Assembly: GCF_900107455.1 (NCBI RefSeq)
Contig: NZ_FNQB01000001.1
Span: 1,798,001 to 1,862,000, forward strand
DNA: 64,000 bases
Reading direction: 5' to 3'
Source: Asanoa ishikariensis
GTDB taxonomy: Bacteria > Actinomycetota > Actinomycetes > Mycobacteriales > Micromonosporaceae
Shown here: positions 35,801-44,313 of the stretch, in pieces
Layout: every line of letters starts with the position of its first letter
Numbering within the stretch: the first letter of the stretch is position 1
The notes under the pieces: generated by a model
Databases searched by the model: none
What the model was told of the DNA's origin: nothing
The model's input: the letters and a program-made list of their open reading frames with translations, nothing else
Translations under genes and position numbers: made by a program

Positions 35801-37122
35801 AGCGGGCGATGGCCGAGGCGGCCACCGCCGTGCCGGTGTGGATCATGTCGGTCGACCGGGCGTTGGAGCAGTTCCCCGGCGCCGGTCCGATCTTCGACGT
35901 GGTGGTCGTCGACGAGGCCTCGCAGGCCGACATCTTCGCGCTGCCGGTGCTCAGCCTGGCCCACCGCGCCGTGGTCGTCGGCGACGACCAGCAGATCGGC
36001 CCGCAGTTGGTCGGCCTGCCCGCCGACCGGGTCAACGCGCTGATCGGCACGCACCTGACACCGGCCGGCATGCCGTCCGCGGTGCACTTCGACACCGAGA
36101 GCAGCCTCTACGACCACGCGGTGCGCCGCTCGCCGCAGCGGATCCTGCTCACCGAGCACTTCCGCAGCGTGCCGGCGATCATCCGGTTCTCCAGCGAGAC
36201 CTACTACGACGGGAAGATCCAGCCGCTGCGCGCCGACCGGCCGGCCGGGCTGGGCGTGGCGGTCAGCGCCCACTACGTGCCGGACGGCCGTCGCCAGAGC
36301 CTGCCGGAGTACGGCGAGGTCAACGTCGCCGAGGCCGAGGCGCTGGTGGCCAGGGTGACGCAGATCGTGGCCGACCCGGCGTACCGGGGCAAGACGATCG
36401 GCGTGGTCAGCCTGCTCTCCACCAGCGGCCAGGCCGACTACCTGCAACACCGGCTGCGCGCGGAGCTCGGCACCGACGAGCTCGAACGGCGGTCGCTGCG
36501 GGTCGGCGACGCCTACACGTTCCAGGGCGACGAGCGCGACGTGGTGCTCGTGTCCACGGTGGTCGCCGGGGCCGACGGCACGATCGGCGCGTTCACCAAG
36601 CGCGACTACCACCGCCGCGTCAACGTCGCCGCGTCCCGGGCCCGGGACCAGCTCTTCGTCTTCCACTCGGTGCGCGCCGGCGAGCTCAACCCGGACGACG
36701 CCCGGGCGCTGCTGCTCTCCTACGCGACCCGCCCGGCGCCCGCACCGGAGCCGGCGGACGCGCGGGTGCTCGAAACCGAGTTCACTCGCGAGGTGTGGAG
36801 CCGCCTGACCGCCGCGGGGTTGCACCCGGTTCCGCGGTTCCGGCTCGGCGCGTACGAGATCGACTTCGTGGTCAACGCCCCCGACGGCCGGCGCCTGGCG
36901 ATCGCCTGCGACGACCGTTACCGCGGCGCGCCGGCGTTCGCGGCCGAGCTGCGCCGGCAGGCGGTGCTGGAGCGGGTCGGCAACTGCGTCTTCGTCCGCC
37001 TGCGGGCGAGCCTCTTCCACCGCGACCCGGATCAGGCGATGGAAGCGGTCTGGGTCCGCGCCGAAGAGCTCGGCCTCGCACCCGTCCGGCCCGTTCAGGC
37101 GGCGGCGGGCGGGCCCGTCTGA
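32827..37122 (+). CDS. Large SF1 helicase with C-terminal nuclease-like (Vsr/DUF559-type) domain
   Basis: A 1431-residue protein. About 345 N-terminal residues form an unassigned domain. A superfamily 1 helicase core follows: Walker A GPPGTGKT (359-366), a long helical insertion (about 430-960), Walker B/DEAx at Asp1029-Glu1030 (VVVVDEASQAD), VVVGDDQQIGP, LLTEHFRS, DAYTFQGDERDVVLVS and NVAASRARDQLFVFHS. After a linker, residues about 1315-1410 resemble the restriction-endonuclease-like domain found after some helicases (ETEFTREV, YEIDFVV with Asp1346). The usual ECD motif here reads ACDD (1360-1363), lacking the glutamate. It would act on DNA or RNA; a defence role is inference. It lies 39 bases after xylB. 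Confidence 0.85.
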   Translation: MEQQEGADAPHEIRERAVALAEYLLAVRALLDKPVRAVPAGDAFWQHDLPTHPAVELGPRQPGGGWLRVGRPVLPAAPSIPNALLRHLAWDLTPDHPPTLPGDHDETRTAVFTTWLDEQWRPWATSHRGAVAARALHDRLYDLRYRVDVDSARVELVWGHAILDAPVGGEPVRYPLLATPVAIDYDPETTTVTVHPQGPARLQVDALGGLDNRRVGDLLDLAAPGGQVEIDPWDAAERQEFAGRALRRLGFEPTLRFGPDPLDEPHVHDTGVLFLRPRQRMVRRFLEAERDRLAAPGGGAVGALAGILAHEPSVLRMPDDDPDAWVRTGERLLMPMATNDAQESIAARLAAHRTVAVQGPPGTGKTHTIRNLICHLVAHGKRVLVLAQKEDPLRVLRDGLPAEIQPLCLAVLGRSADQLVQLQIAARELSDRAATLDRPVAAAEVARTTDEIDAAHGRFAAARDELLAVAEREATTYPIRGVLSSPAEVGEWLRRTRADGIVPDPVPPSLPAPLTAGEFGLLGDLARAISPADRAHALADLPADGTLPSGEAVAAQRAALGDAGKVVEQARDRGVDADGARRLGPDGVDELAGALRAAAETLARRAGSWTDRLGQLIREPSWQTVWDEQVTASRSMLGELGRRTAALSGHHLELGAEHAGQPRRLLAQLGQVRERFAAGKPVRRLTHGDLAKLLADCRVDDEQPRTVADVDLLVAWVEREQLRARLAGRWAEWSTRLGAPTPGQHGGEPELWAGQLLAEALDALDWESRRWPALRANLAVLVPACPRAVDPAELAELADLAEAASAVFTVDRIEASHQAMAGWLAQATAAPGAPPVLRALAAAWAAEDAVAWNGAVAEIRRLWSLRPDATRYAALHARLAELAPGWAGAYERGVAPDGGEAALRAWSWRQAQTWFDEVTGGVGDGELSRRLERARDQERRLTGELVVGSAWLEVARTLDDRRKAALADWTAALRKIGKGTGKTAAHWQAAAQRAMAEAATAVPVWIMSVDRALEQFPGAGPIFDVVVVDEASQADIFALPVLSLAHRAVVVGDDQQIGPQLVGLPADRVNALIGTHLTPAGMPSAVHFDTESSLYDHAVRRSPQRILLTEHFRSVPAIIRFSSETYYDGKIQPLRADRPAGLGVAVSAHYVPDGRRQSLPEYGEVNVAEAEALVARVTQIVADPAYRGKTIGVVSLLSTSGQADYLQHRLRAELGTDELERRSLRVGDAYTFQGDERDVVLVSTVVAGADGTIGAFTKRDYHRRVNVAASRARDQLFVFHSVRAGELNPDDARALLLSYATRPAPAPEPADARVLETEFTREVWSRLTAAGLHPVPRFRLGAYEIDFVVNAPDGRRLAIACDDRYRGAPAFAAELRRQAVLERVGNCVFVRLRASLFHRDPDQAMEAVWVRAEELGLAPVRPVQAAAGGPV

Positions 37123-37484
37123 TCCGCGGTGGCCAACAGCGCGCTGAGGATGGCCGCCTCTTCGCGAGTGCCGCTGATCTCGGTGTCGACGAGCCGCCGG
37201 AACGCCGCGTCGAACTGCTCACCGTCGCCGAGTGCCTGGTCGAGCGCGAGCAGGGCGTTGCGCATCGCGACCCGGGCCGCGTGCACTTCGGAGATCGCGC
37301 TGTCGAGATGAGCCGGGGGCGCCGGCACCGGCTCGGGCGCGACCCGCAGTGCCCACGGACGACGTACGCGAAGTGCGTTGCCCGCCGCGTCGTTGTGTGA
37401 GGCTCCGTAGGGAGCGCGGAGCGCACGGCGCCAACGTCGAAGCAGGGGAGGGCATTTCGCAACGCTCTCGCTGACCCGGGACAT
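37095..37484 (-). CDS. Small hypothetical protein
   Basis: A 129-residue protein of unknown family. The N-terminal 60 residues are basic (SESVAKCPPLLRRWRRALRAP); the C-terminal part is a helical region (HLDSAISEVHAARVAMRNALLALDQAL). The ATG at 37484 has GAGGAG six bases upstream. Its end overlaps the convergent helicase end by 28 bases. Coding status rests on the ribosome site and codon-position GC bias rather than on homology. Confidence 0.6.
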   Translation of the reverse strand: MSRVSESVAKCPPLLRRWRRALRAPYGASHNDAAGNALRVRRPWALRVAPEPVPAPPAHLDSAISEVHAARVAMRNALLALDQALGDGEQFDAAFRRLVDTEISGTREEAAILSALLATADQTGPPAAA

Positions 37485-37843
37485 GTCGGCTCCTCGACCG
37501 GTCGGACAAGTCGCGGCTGCTCCGACACCAGCGGAGCAGCCGCTCTGTCTTTCTACTCCCTTTTGGACCGTCGGACGGCGTACCCCGACCGGCAGGTCTC
37601 TGGGCAACTGCAACGTGCGCTTGCATGAGATTCGCGCTGGGTAATGTTCGACGGAACGTAACGTGGTCTGCGCCCGATAAATCCGCATAAAGTTGAAGCA
37701 GTAATAGTGCAGCTAGTGACGCAGATCATAGTTTAGCAGGAGAGCGATTTCCCTGCGTGACGAGTCGTCCGCGACCACCATGTGCAGTCGGTATCGTCAA
37801 TGTGACACTTTTGGTCTCCGTCGAGCGACGTTACGTTGAACGG
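37485..37843. other. Divergent intergenic region with an inverted 10-base repeat pair
   Basis: 359 bases between the divergent small gene and the LysR-type regulator. It is AT-richer than its surroundings, especially 37620-37760. AACGTAACGT at 37655-37664 recurs in inverted form at 37828-37837, the second copy seven bases before the regulator ATG. This fits paired regulator sites. No convincing gene or RNA is seen. Confidence 0.6.
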
Positions 37844-38908
37844 ATGTCAAAACAACGCCCGAAACCACTGGACGAGTGGGACTTCCGGGCGTTCATCGCG
37901 CTCGCCGAGGAGCGTTCCTATGAGGACGCCGCCCGCCGGATGGCCGGGTTCCACGGTGGATACAGCCGTCAGTCGGTCCAGCACCGGATCGCCAAGATCG
38001 AGGGACACGTCGGCGAGCCCGTGGTGCGCCGCAACGTCGACCGCCGCTACCTGCTGACCACGGCCGGCGAACGCGTGCTGCAGATCGCCCGCCAGGTCGT
38101 CGCGCTCCACGAGCGGATCGGCGCGGCGGCCGCCGCACCGACCATCTGGACACTGGCCTGCGGGCCGCACCACACCCAGTTCGTCGCGCTCGCCGAGGAC
38201 CGCCTGCGTGCGGCAGACGCCGCCGACAAGCTCCGGGTCGAATATCTGCCCCAGCACAACCGGGCCGAGCACCAGTTCTACGGCGACCCGGTCGACCGCC
38301 TGCTGCGCAACGAGTTCCACCTGATCATCGGCCCGTCGGTGCGGCGGCCCGGGTTGCGGTCGACCCGGCTCTACGAGGCGCGCCTCGAGGCGATGATCGA
38401 CCGCGACTTCCCGGACGACCGGCTCACCCTGGCCGAGCTCGTCAGTGACTACGAGGCGTTCCTCCAGCCCCGCGACGTGCGGGCCCGGCGGGTGCTCGAA
38501 GACGCGATCACCGCGGCCGGCATCCCCGACCCGGACCCGGCCCGGCGGGTCGCCATGGAGACCTACGAGACCGCCACGAGCGTGATCCGGCTGCGCAGTG
38601 AGCACCACCGGCCGGGCCGCCGCCGTGGCCGGATCCTGGTGGTGCCCTCCGACGTCGCGCTGCCGTACAAGGCCGGCATGATGTTCGGCGGTGGCGACGC
38701 CGACCGGTTCAAGTGGGTCCCGATCCAGGCCGGCACCGCCCCGCTGCGGATGGAGACCTGCGTGACCGTGCGCGACGCGCATCAGTCCGAGCTGCGCCCG
38801 GTGATCGAGGCGCTCCGGGCCGGTGTCGCCCACCTCGACCGCGGCGCGCACCGGATCTCCGGCGCGCCCCTCACATCCGCCACACCCATCCCGACCCAAC
38901 GAAGCTAG
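37844..38908 (+). CDS. LysR-type transcriptional regulator
   Basis: A 354-residue protein with an N-terminal winged helix of LysR type (DFRAFIALAEERSYEDAARRM, then SRQSVQHRIAKIEGHVGEPVVRRN and LTTAGERVLQIARQV) and an effector-binding part (about 90-320). The recognition helix carries an unusual inserted HGGYS in the loop (MAGFHGGYSRQSVQ). The C-terminal 30 residues look unstructured. Start is the ATG at 37844; earlier in-frame codons lack support. The MFS transporter follows 35 bases on and is a likely target. Confidence 0.82.
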   Translation: MSKQRPKPLDEWDFRAFIALAEERSYEDAARRMAGFHGGYSRQSVQHRIAKIEGHVGEPVVRRNVDRRYLLTTAGERVLQIARQVVALHERIGAAAAAPTIWTLACGPHHTQFVALAEDRLRAADAADKLRVEYLPQHNRAEHQFYGDPVDRLLRNEFHLIIGPSVRRPGLRSTRLYEARLEAMIDRDFPDDRLTLAELVSDYEAFLQPRDVRARRVLEDAITAAGIPDPDPARRVAMETYETATSVIRLRSEHHRPGRRRGRILVVPSDVALPYKAGMMFGGGDADRFKWVPIQAGTAPLRMETCVTVRDAHQSELRPVIEALRAGVAHLDRGAHRISGAPLTSATPIPTQRS

Positions 38909-38943
38909 ATCGCTGGGACAGGCCACCGATGTAGCCTCCCGGA

Positions 38944-40383
38944 GTGACCACCACCGGGGGCCGGGTGCACCGGATCTACAGCGTCGTGGTGTTCATCGTT
39001 CTGGCCTCGCTCGACAACGTGGCGGTCGGCCTGGTGCCGCCGCTCTACGGGTCGATCGCGGACTCGTTCGACGTCCCGCTGGGCCTGGTCGGCACCGTGA
39101 CGGCGACGTCGTTCCTGGTCAGCGCCATCGCCTCGGTCGCCTGGGCGTACTACGGCGACCGCGGCAACCGCAAGCCGCTCCTGATGATCGGCACGCTGCT
39201 CTGGGCGGCAGGCATGACCGGCAGCGCGGTGGCCGGCACGTACCTGCTCTTCTTCGTGTCCCAGATCGCCGCCGCGGTCGGCCTCGGCGCGGTCAGCTCG
39301 GTCGGCTTCTCGGTGGTCAGCGACCTGATCAAGCCCAGGCGCCGGGGCCTGGTGATGAGCCTCTGGGGGCTCTCCCAGGGCATCGGCACGTTCTTCGGCA
39401 CCGCGCTCGGCGGCATCCTCGGCGCGGCCGACTGGCGCCGCCCGTTCATCGTGCTGAGCGTGGTCGGCCTGGTAGCCACCGTCGCCTACTTCTTCACCTA
39501 CGACATCCGGCGCGGCCAGAGCGATCCCGAGCTCGCCGGAACGATCGCCGAGGGCCACGAGTACGACTACCGGATCAGCCTCAAGAGCCTGCCCGCGATC
39601 ATCCATCGGCGTACCAACGTCTGGCTGATCCTCCAGGGCCTGCCCGCCCAGATCGCGTTCGGCTCACTGGTCTGGCTGCCGGTGCTGTTCCGGGAGCGCG
39701 CGATCGACCAGGGCTACCCGGAGAACACCGCGATCGTCGTGGGCAGCATCTTCGCCACGATGTTCCAGCTCGGCGGCGCGCTGTCGATCCTCGGCGGCCT
39801 GCTCGGCGACAAGCTGCAACGGCGCACCCTGCGCGGCCGGGCGCTGGTGGCCTCGGTCGGCGTCCTGGCCGCGGTGCCGCTCTACGTGGTCCTGTTCTTC
39901 CTGCCGTTCAAGATCGATGTGCCCACCGACGCCGGCACCGGCCAGGTGGTGCTCTCGGCCCTGGGCAGCGTGGTCACCGAGCCCAGCGTCGGGATCACCT
40001 TCCTGATCGCGATCATCGCGCTGGCGCTGACCTCGGCCAACTCGCCGAACTGGTTCGCACTGATCGCGGACATCAACCCGCCGGAGTACCGCGGCACCGT
40101 TTACAGCCTCGGCAACCTGACCAACGGAATCGGCCGGGCGGCCGGCAACGGCCTGATCCCGGTGGCGTTCGCACTGCTGGCGTCGCGCTATCCGTCGCCG
40201 CTGAACTACTCCGTCGGCCTCGCCGCGTTCCAGCTCTTCTTCGTCCCCACCGGCATCATGTACTGGCTGGCCTCCCGCACCTCACCGAAGGACATCAAGG
40301 GCCTGCACAAACTGCTCGCCGACCGGGCCGAAGTAACCGCCAAAACCCCCATCGACGACAGCCCGGACCACACGCGGCGCTAA
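38944..40383 (+). CDS. MFS transporter
   Basis: A 479-residue MFS protein with about 12 helices. MFS loop GDRGNRKPLLMIG follows helix 2, and AAVGLGAVSSVGFSVVSDLI with LWGLSQGIGTFFGTALGG lie in the first half. The second half includes INPPEYRGTVYSLGNLTNGIGRAAGNG. Substrate unknown. GTG 38944 is used; GTG 38965 behind GGGGGCCGG is a good alternative. It follows the LysR gene in the same direction. Confidence 0.88.
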   Translation: MTTTGGRVHRIYSVVVFIVLASLDNVAVGLVPPLYGSIADSFDVPLGLVGTVTATSFLVSAIASVAWAYYGDRGNRKPLLMIGTLLWAAGMTGSAVAGTYLLFFVSQIAAAVGLGAVSSVGFSVVSDLIKPRRRGLVMSLWGLSQGIGTFFGTALGGILGAADWRRPFIVLSVVGLVATVAYFFTYDIRRGQSDPELAGTIAEGHEYDYRISLKSLPAIIHRRTNVWLILQGLPAQIAFGSLVWLPVLFRERAIDQGYPENTAIVVGSIFATMFQLGGALSILGGLLGDKLQRRTLRGRALVASVGVLAAVPLYVVLFFLPFKIDVPTDAGTGQVVLSALGSVVTEPSVGITFLIAIIALALTSANSPNWFALIADINPPEYRGTVYSLGNLTNGIGRAAGNGLIPVAFALLASRYPSPLNYSVGLAAFQLFFVPTGIMYWLASRTSPKDIKGLHKLLADRAEVTAKTPIDDSPDHTRR

Positions 40384-40505
40384 ATCTGAAGCACGATCCC
40401 GCTGACTCGGGCTCGCGTGGGGCGCGACCGTCGCTCCCGCCAGAGACCGCTCCGCTTCGCTGCGCTGCCAGGTCCGCGGCTGGCCGCGCCTACCCCCCAA
40501 ACGCA

Positions 40506-40543
40506 TACGTGCTTTGGCATGTAGGCACACGCCAAACCACGTA
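40506..40543. terminator. Inverted repeat between convergent genes
   Basis: Thirteen-base arms (40506-40518 and 40531-40543) with one mismatch around a 12-base loop, between the MFS stop at 40383 and the glucosidase stop at 40635. Position suits a terminator for the MFS gene, but a regulatory dyad cannot be excluded. Confidence 0.4.
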
Positions 40544-40586
40544 CGACGCGACTCGCACGGCGGTGGCCGGGGGACAGGCCGGTGGT

Positions 40587-40617
40587 GCGGCCACCATCTC
40601 GACGAGACGGTGGCCGC
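40587..40617 (-). terminator. Terminator hairpin downstream of the GH13 gene
   Basis: Nine-base outer arms (40587-40595 and 40609-40617) plus an inner TCTCG/CGAGA pair make a tight hairpin 18 bases beyond the GH13 stop on the minus strand. Confidence 0.7.
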
Positions 40618-40634
40618 CCGGAGGTCGTGGACCG

Positions 40635-42245
40635 TTACGGCAGGCGGGCCCAGACAGTGACGTCCGTCGGGACCTCGCGGCCCGCGACCGGCTCGCTGGC
40701 CAGCAGGACCTCGGCGCCGGCCGGCAGCTCGGCCGGGTTCGGGCCGAAGTTGGTCAGGACCAGCAGGTTGTCGGTCTGGAAGGCCACCACGTCGGCCGCG
40801 CCGGGCACCCACGACAGAGCGCCGTACCCCAGGCCGTGTTCGCGGCGCAGCCGCAGGGCCGATCGGTAGAGCTCGTAAGTCGAACCCGGCACGCCGCGCT
40901 GGCGGTCCAGCGCGAGCTCCCCGAAGACCGGCGGCTGCGGCAGCCAGCTCTTGTCCGACGGGCCGAAGCCGTACGAGGGCGCGTCCGCCTCCCACGGGAT
41001 CGGCACCCGGCAGCCGTCCCGCCCGACCGACTCGCCGCCGGTGCGGAACCAGGTCGGGTCCTGGCGGGCCTCGTTGGGCAGCGTGGTGTGCTCGGGAAGG
41101 CCGAGCTCCTCGCCCTGGTAGACGTAGGCCGAGCCGGGCAGCGCCAGCATCAGCAGGCTGGCCGCCCGGGCCCGGCGCAGGCCCAGCGCGGCATCGGGCT
41201 GCGGGTCGCCGGCGGCGATGCCGTTCGGCCGGGGCGCGCCGACCGGCAGGGCGAGCCGGGAGGCGTGCCGGACCACGTCGTGGTTCGACAACACCCAGGT
41301 GGTGGGTGCGTCGACGGCCGCGCCGGCCGCCAGCGACCGCTCGATCACCGACCGTTGGTCGGCCGCGGTCCACGAGGCTTCCAGGTACTCGAAGTTGAAC
41401 GCCTGGTGCATCTCGTCGGGCCGGACATAGGCGGCCAGGCGCTCGGCCGGCTGCACCCACGCCTCGGCGACCAGGATCCGCTCGCCCTCGTAGCCGTCCA
41501 GGATCTTGCGCCAGCGGCGGTAGATCTCGTGCACGCCGTCCTGGTCCCACATCGGCGGACGCGGCGCGCCCTCGGTGCCCGGCCCGGTCAGCGGCACCAT
41601 CGGCAGGTGCCAGTCGGCCAGGTCGGCCTGCTTGACCAGCCCGTGCGCCACGTCGACCCGGAAGCCGTCGACGCCGCGGTCGAGCCAGAACCGCAGGATG
41701 TCCTCGAACTCGGCGCGTACCTCAGGGTTGTCCCAGTTGAGGTCCGGCTGCCCGGTGTCGAACAGGTGCAGGTACCACTGGCCGTCGGCGACCTGGGTCC
41801 ACGCCCCACCGCCGAACACGCTCTGCCAACTGTTCGGCGGCCCACCGTCGGCCTTGCCGTCGCGGAAGATGTAGCGGTCTCGCTCCCGGCTGCCCGGCGC
41901 GGCGGCCAGGGCGGCCGCGAACCACACGTGCCGCGACGAGGTGTGGTTCGGCACGAGGTCGACGATCACCCGCAGGCGGCGGGCGTGCGCCTCGGTGATC
42001 AGCTTGTCGGCGTCGGCGAGCCGGCCGAAGATCGGGTCGACGTCGCGGTAGTCAGCCACGTCGTAGCCCGCGTCGGCCTGCGGCGAGGGGTAGAACGGCG
42101 ACAACCAGACCGCGTCGACACCGAGCTCGGCGAGGTGGTCGAGGCGGCTGACGACGCCCGGCAGGTCACCGATGCCGTCCCCGTCGGAGTCGGCGAACGA
42201 CCGGGGGTAGACCTGGTAGATGACGGCATCGCGCCACCACTTCAC
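40635..42245 (-). CDS. GH13 alpha-glucosidase (oligo-1,6-glucosidase type)
   Basis: A 536-residue GH13 alpha-glucosidase that releases glucose from short alpha-glucosides in the cytoplasm. Conserved regions: VIYQVYPRSFADSDGDGIGD, DLVPNHTS, GFRVDVAH (nucleophile Asp), LVAEAW (acid-base Glu) and LSNHDVVRH. C-terminal beta domain ends LTNFGPNPAELPAG. GTG 42245 is chosen for its GGAG upstream; TTG 42257 is possible. Last gene of the sugar-uptake operon, 37 bases after the LacI regulator. Confidence 0.93.
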   Translation of the reverse strand: MKWWRDAVIYQVYPRSFADSDGDGIGDLPGVVSRLDHLAELGVDAVWLSPFYPSPQADAGYDVADYRDVDPIFGRLADADKLITEAHARRLRVIVDLVPNHTSSRHVWFAAALAAAPGSRERDRYIFRDGKADGGPPNSWQSVFGGGAWTQVADGQWYLHLFDTGQPDLNWDNPEVRAEFEDILRFWLDRGVDGFRVDVAHGLVKQADLADWHLPMVPLTGPGTEGAPRPPMWDQDGVHEIYRRWRKILDGYEGERILVAEAWVQPAERLAAYVRPDEMHQAFNFEYLEASWTAADQRSVIERSLAAGAAVDAPTTWVLSNHDVVRHASRLALPVGAPRPNGIAAGDPQPDAALGLRRARAASLLMLALPGSAYVYQGEELGLPEHTTLPNEARQDPTWFRTGGESVGRDGCRVPIPWEADAPSYGFGPSDKSWLPQPPVFGELALDRQRGVPGSTYELYRSALRLRREHGLGYGALSWVPGAADVVAFQTDNLLVLTNFGPNPAELPAGAEVLLASEPVAGREVPTDVTVWARLP

Positions 42246-42281
42246 GGGGTGCTCCAAAGGGACTCGTACCTGCAGGAATTC

Positions 42282-43304
42282 CTAGTGTGCCCGGGGCGGC
42301 GCGGTCGAGTCGCGGACCACCAGCTTCGTGGGCAGCACCACGGAGCGGTCACCATAGCCGTTGACGTTGCCGCGCAGCGGGCCGAGCAGTGTTTCCGCCG
42401 CGATCCGGCCCTGGTCGGCGGCCGGCTGCGCGACCGTCGTGAGCCCGACCACACCGGAGACGTCGTGGTCGTCGACCCCGATCACGCTGACGTCCTGAGG
42501 GACCCGCAGCCCCGCCGAGCGCAGGGCCGCGATCGCGCCCATCGCCATCTCGTCGGACGCGGCGAAGATCGCCGTCGGCGGCTCCCCGCGACGCAAGAGC
42601 TCGGCGGTGGCCCGGGTGCCGCCCGCGATGGTGAAGGTGGCCTCGATGTCGAGCGCCGGGTCGGGATCGACGCCGTGCGCCCGCAGCCGCTGCTGATAGC
42701 CCTGCCGGCGGTCGAGGTGGGTGGAGATGGCCAGCTCGTCGGACGGGTCACCGGAGATGTGGGCGATCCGCCGGTGGCCGAGCGAGAGCAGGTACTCCGT
42801 CGCCGCCTGGGCCGTTCGCACGTCGTCGATCCGCACGCTCGGCCAGCCCGGCACGGGTGTGCCGGCGCTGACCGTCACGCCGGGCAGCGCGAGCCCGATC
42901 ACGGCGGCGAAGTCGCGCTCGGCCAGCGGCGTCGCCACCAGCATCAACGCGTCGACCCGCTTGTGCAGCGTGCTCGTGTAGAGCAGCCGCTGCCGGGCGT
43001 GCTCGCTGCCGCCGAGGTTGAACAGCAGCAGGTCGTAGCCGGCCCGGTGCAGCCGTTCCTCGGCGGCTTCGACGACGGTGCTGAAGAACCATGGCGTGAT
43101 CCGGGGAACCACCACGGCGACCGCCCGGGTCTTGCCGCCGGCCAGCCGGGAGGCGCTGGGTGAGGCGATGTAGCCCAGCTTGGCGGCCGCCTCCAGCACC
43201 CGCTCCCGGGTCGTCTGCGAGACCGTGGGTAGGCCGCGCAGTGCCCGGGACACGGTGGCGGTGGAGACGCCCGCCAGCCGGGCCACGTCGTCGATCCTCG
43301 TCAT
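42282..43304 (-). CDS. LacI-family repressor of the sugar operon
   Basis: A 340-residue LacI-type repressor. The HTH reads IDDVARLAGVSTATVSRALRGLPTVS and the effector domain has AVVVPRITPWFFSTVVEA, HRRIAHISGDPSDELA and VIGVDDHDVSG. It lies inside the operon, between permease and glucosidase. The perfect palindrome at 46879-46892, upstream of the first operon gene, has the form LacI proteins bind. The inducer is likely an alpha-glucoside such as trehalose or maltose; this is inference. Confidence 0.9.
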   Translation of the reverse strand: MTRIDDVARLAGVSTATVSRALRGLPTVSQTTRERVLEAAAKLGYIASPSASRLAGGKTRAVAVVVPRITPWFFSTVVEAAEERLHRAGYDLLLFNLGGSEHARQRLLYTSTLHKRVDALMLVATPLAERDFAAVIGLALPGVTVSAGTPVPGWPSVRIDDVRTAQAATEYLLSLGHRRIAHISGDPSDELAISTHLDRRQGYQQRLRAHGVDPDPALDIEATFTIAGGTRATAELLRRGEPPTAIFAASDEMAMGAIAALRSAGLRVPQDVSVIGVDDHDVSGVVGLTTVAQPAADQGRIAAETLLGPLRGNVNGYGDRSVVLPTKLVVRDSTAPPRAH

Positions 43305-43345
43305 GGTCCGTCACCTCGCGCGTCGAAGGACGGTCGCGGCAAGAA

Positions 43346-44311
43346 TCAGCCCTTTACGCTGCCGGTCAACAGTCCCCGGACGAAGTAGCGCTGCAGGGAC
43401 AGGAAGACGATCAGTGGTACGACGATCGACACGAACGCGCCGGACGTCAACCGTTGCCATTCGCCGCCCCGGGTGCCGGCCAACTCGGCCAACCGCACCG
43501 TCAGTGGCGCCGTATCTCGTGTGCCACCCGCGAAGATCAGCGCGACCAGCAGGTCGTTCCAGACCCAGAGGAACTGGAAGATCGCCAGCGACGCGAGCGC
43601 CGGGGTGATCAGCGGCAGCACGATGCTCCGGAAGATCTTCGAGTGGCCCGCGCCGTCGACCCGGGCCGCCTCCATCAGCTCGTTCGGGAGCTGGGAGACG
43701 AAGTTGTGGAGCAGGAAGATCGCGAACGGCAGTGCGAAACAGGTGTGTGCGAACCAGACCTGGATGAACTTCTGCTCGTCGGCGAGATCCCAGGCGGGCA
43801 TCAGGGTGACGCCGCCCACCGAGACGCCCCGGGAGAAGAAGCTGAGCAGCGGCACGAGCGCCATCTGCAGCGGCACGATCTGCAGAGCGAAGATGCCGAT
43901 GTAGAGCCAGTCGCGCCCACGGAACTTGATCCAGGACAGCGCGTACGCGGCGAGCGCGGCGAGCGCGATCGGGAACAGCACCGAGGGGATCGTGATCACG
44001 ATCGAGTTGACGAAGTACTGCGCCAACTGTCCCGACGACGACGACCGTCCGAAGAGGACCTCGTTGTAGTTCTCGAACGTGAGCTGCGGGTTGGTGAAGA
44101 AGGTCCACCAGCCCGTCTGCTTGATGTCGTCTTCCGGCCGGAACGACGAGAGCAGCAGTCCGAAGGTCGGCACGGTCCACAGCAGCGCGATGACGATCGA
44201 GACGGTCGTCGCCGTGCGGCTGTTGAGGCGCTTGCGCACCCGGCCGGCCGCGGTGCGCGGCGGCTGCTCCTCGACGGCCTCGCCGGCGAGCACGGGGGTC
44301 GTAGTAGTCAT
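43346..44311 (-). CDS. Sugar ABC transporter permease (MalG type)
   Basis: A 321-residue permease with six helices and the EAA loop ELMEAARVDGAGHSKIFRSI, where the ATPase docks. Second of two permeases in the operon. ATG 44311 is chosen, with GGGAGG seven bases upstream; only two bases separate it from the MalF-type stop. The operon lacks an ATP-binding gene. Confidence 0.92.
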   Translation of the reverse strand: MTTTTPVLAGEAVEEQPPRTAAGRVRKRLNSRTATTVSIVIALLWTVPTFGLLLSSFRPEDDIKQTGWWTFFTNPQLTFENYNEVLFGRSSSSGQLAQYFVNSIVITIPSVLFPIALAALAAYALSWIKFRGRDWLYIGIFALQIVPLQMALVPLLSFFSRGVSVGGVTLMPAWDLADEQKFIQVWFAHTCFALPFAIFLLHNFVSQLPNELMEAARVDGAGHSKIFRSIVLPLITPALASLAIFQFLWVWNDLLVALIFAGGTRDTAPLTVRLAELAGTRGGEWQRLTSGAFVSIVVPLIVFLSLQRYFVRGLLTGSVKG

Positions 44312-44313
44312 TC

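Noticed and set aside
32788-37122. Helicase as a third gene of the xylose operon by function
   Set aside because: Only proximity supports it; its domains concern nucleic acids, so co-transcription would not imply a role in xylose use.
38823-43163. 1446-residue plus-strand frame spanning several genes
   Set aside because: It runs out of frame over the MFS gene and antisense to the GH13 and LacI genes. Each of those has a clear domain, and the long frame has none.
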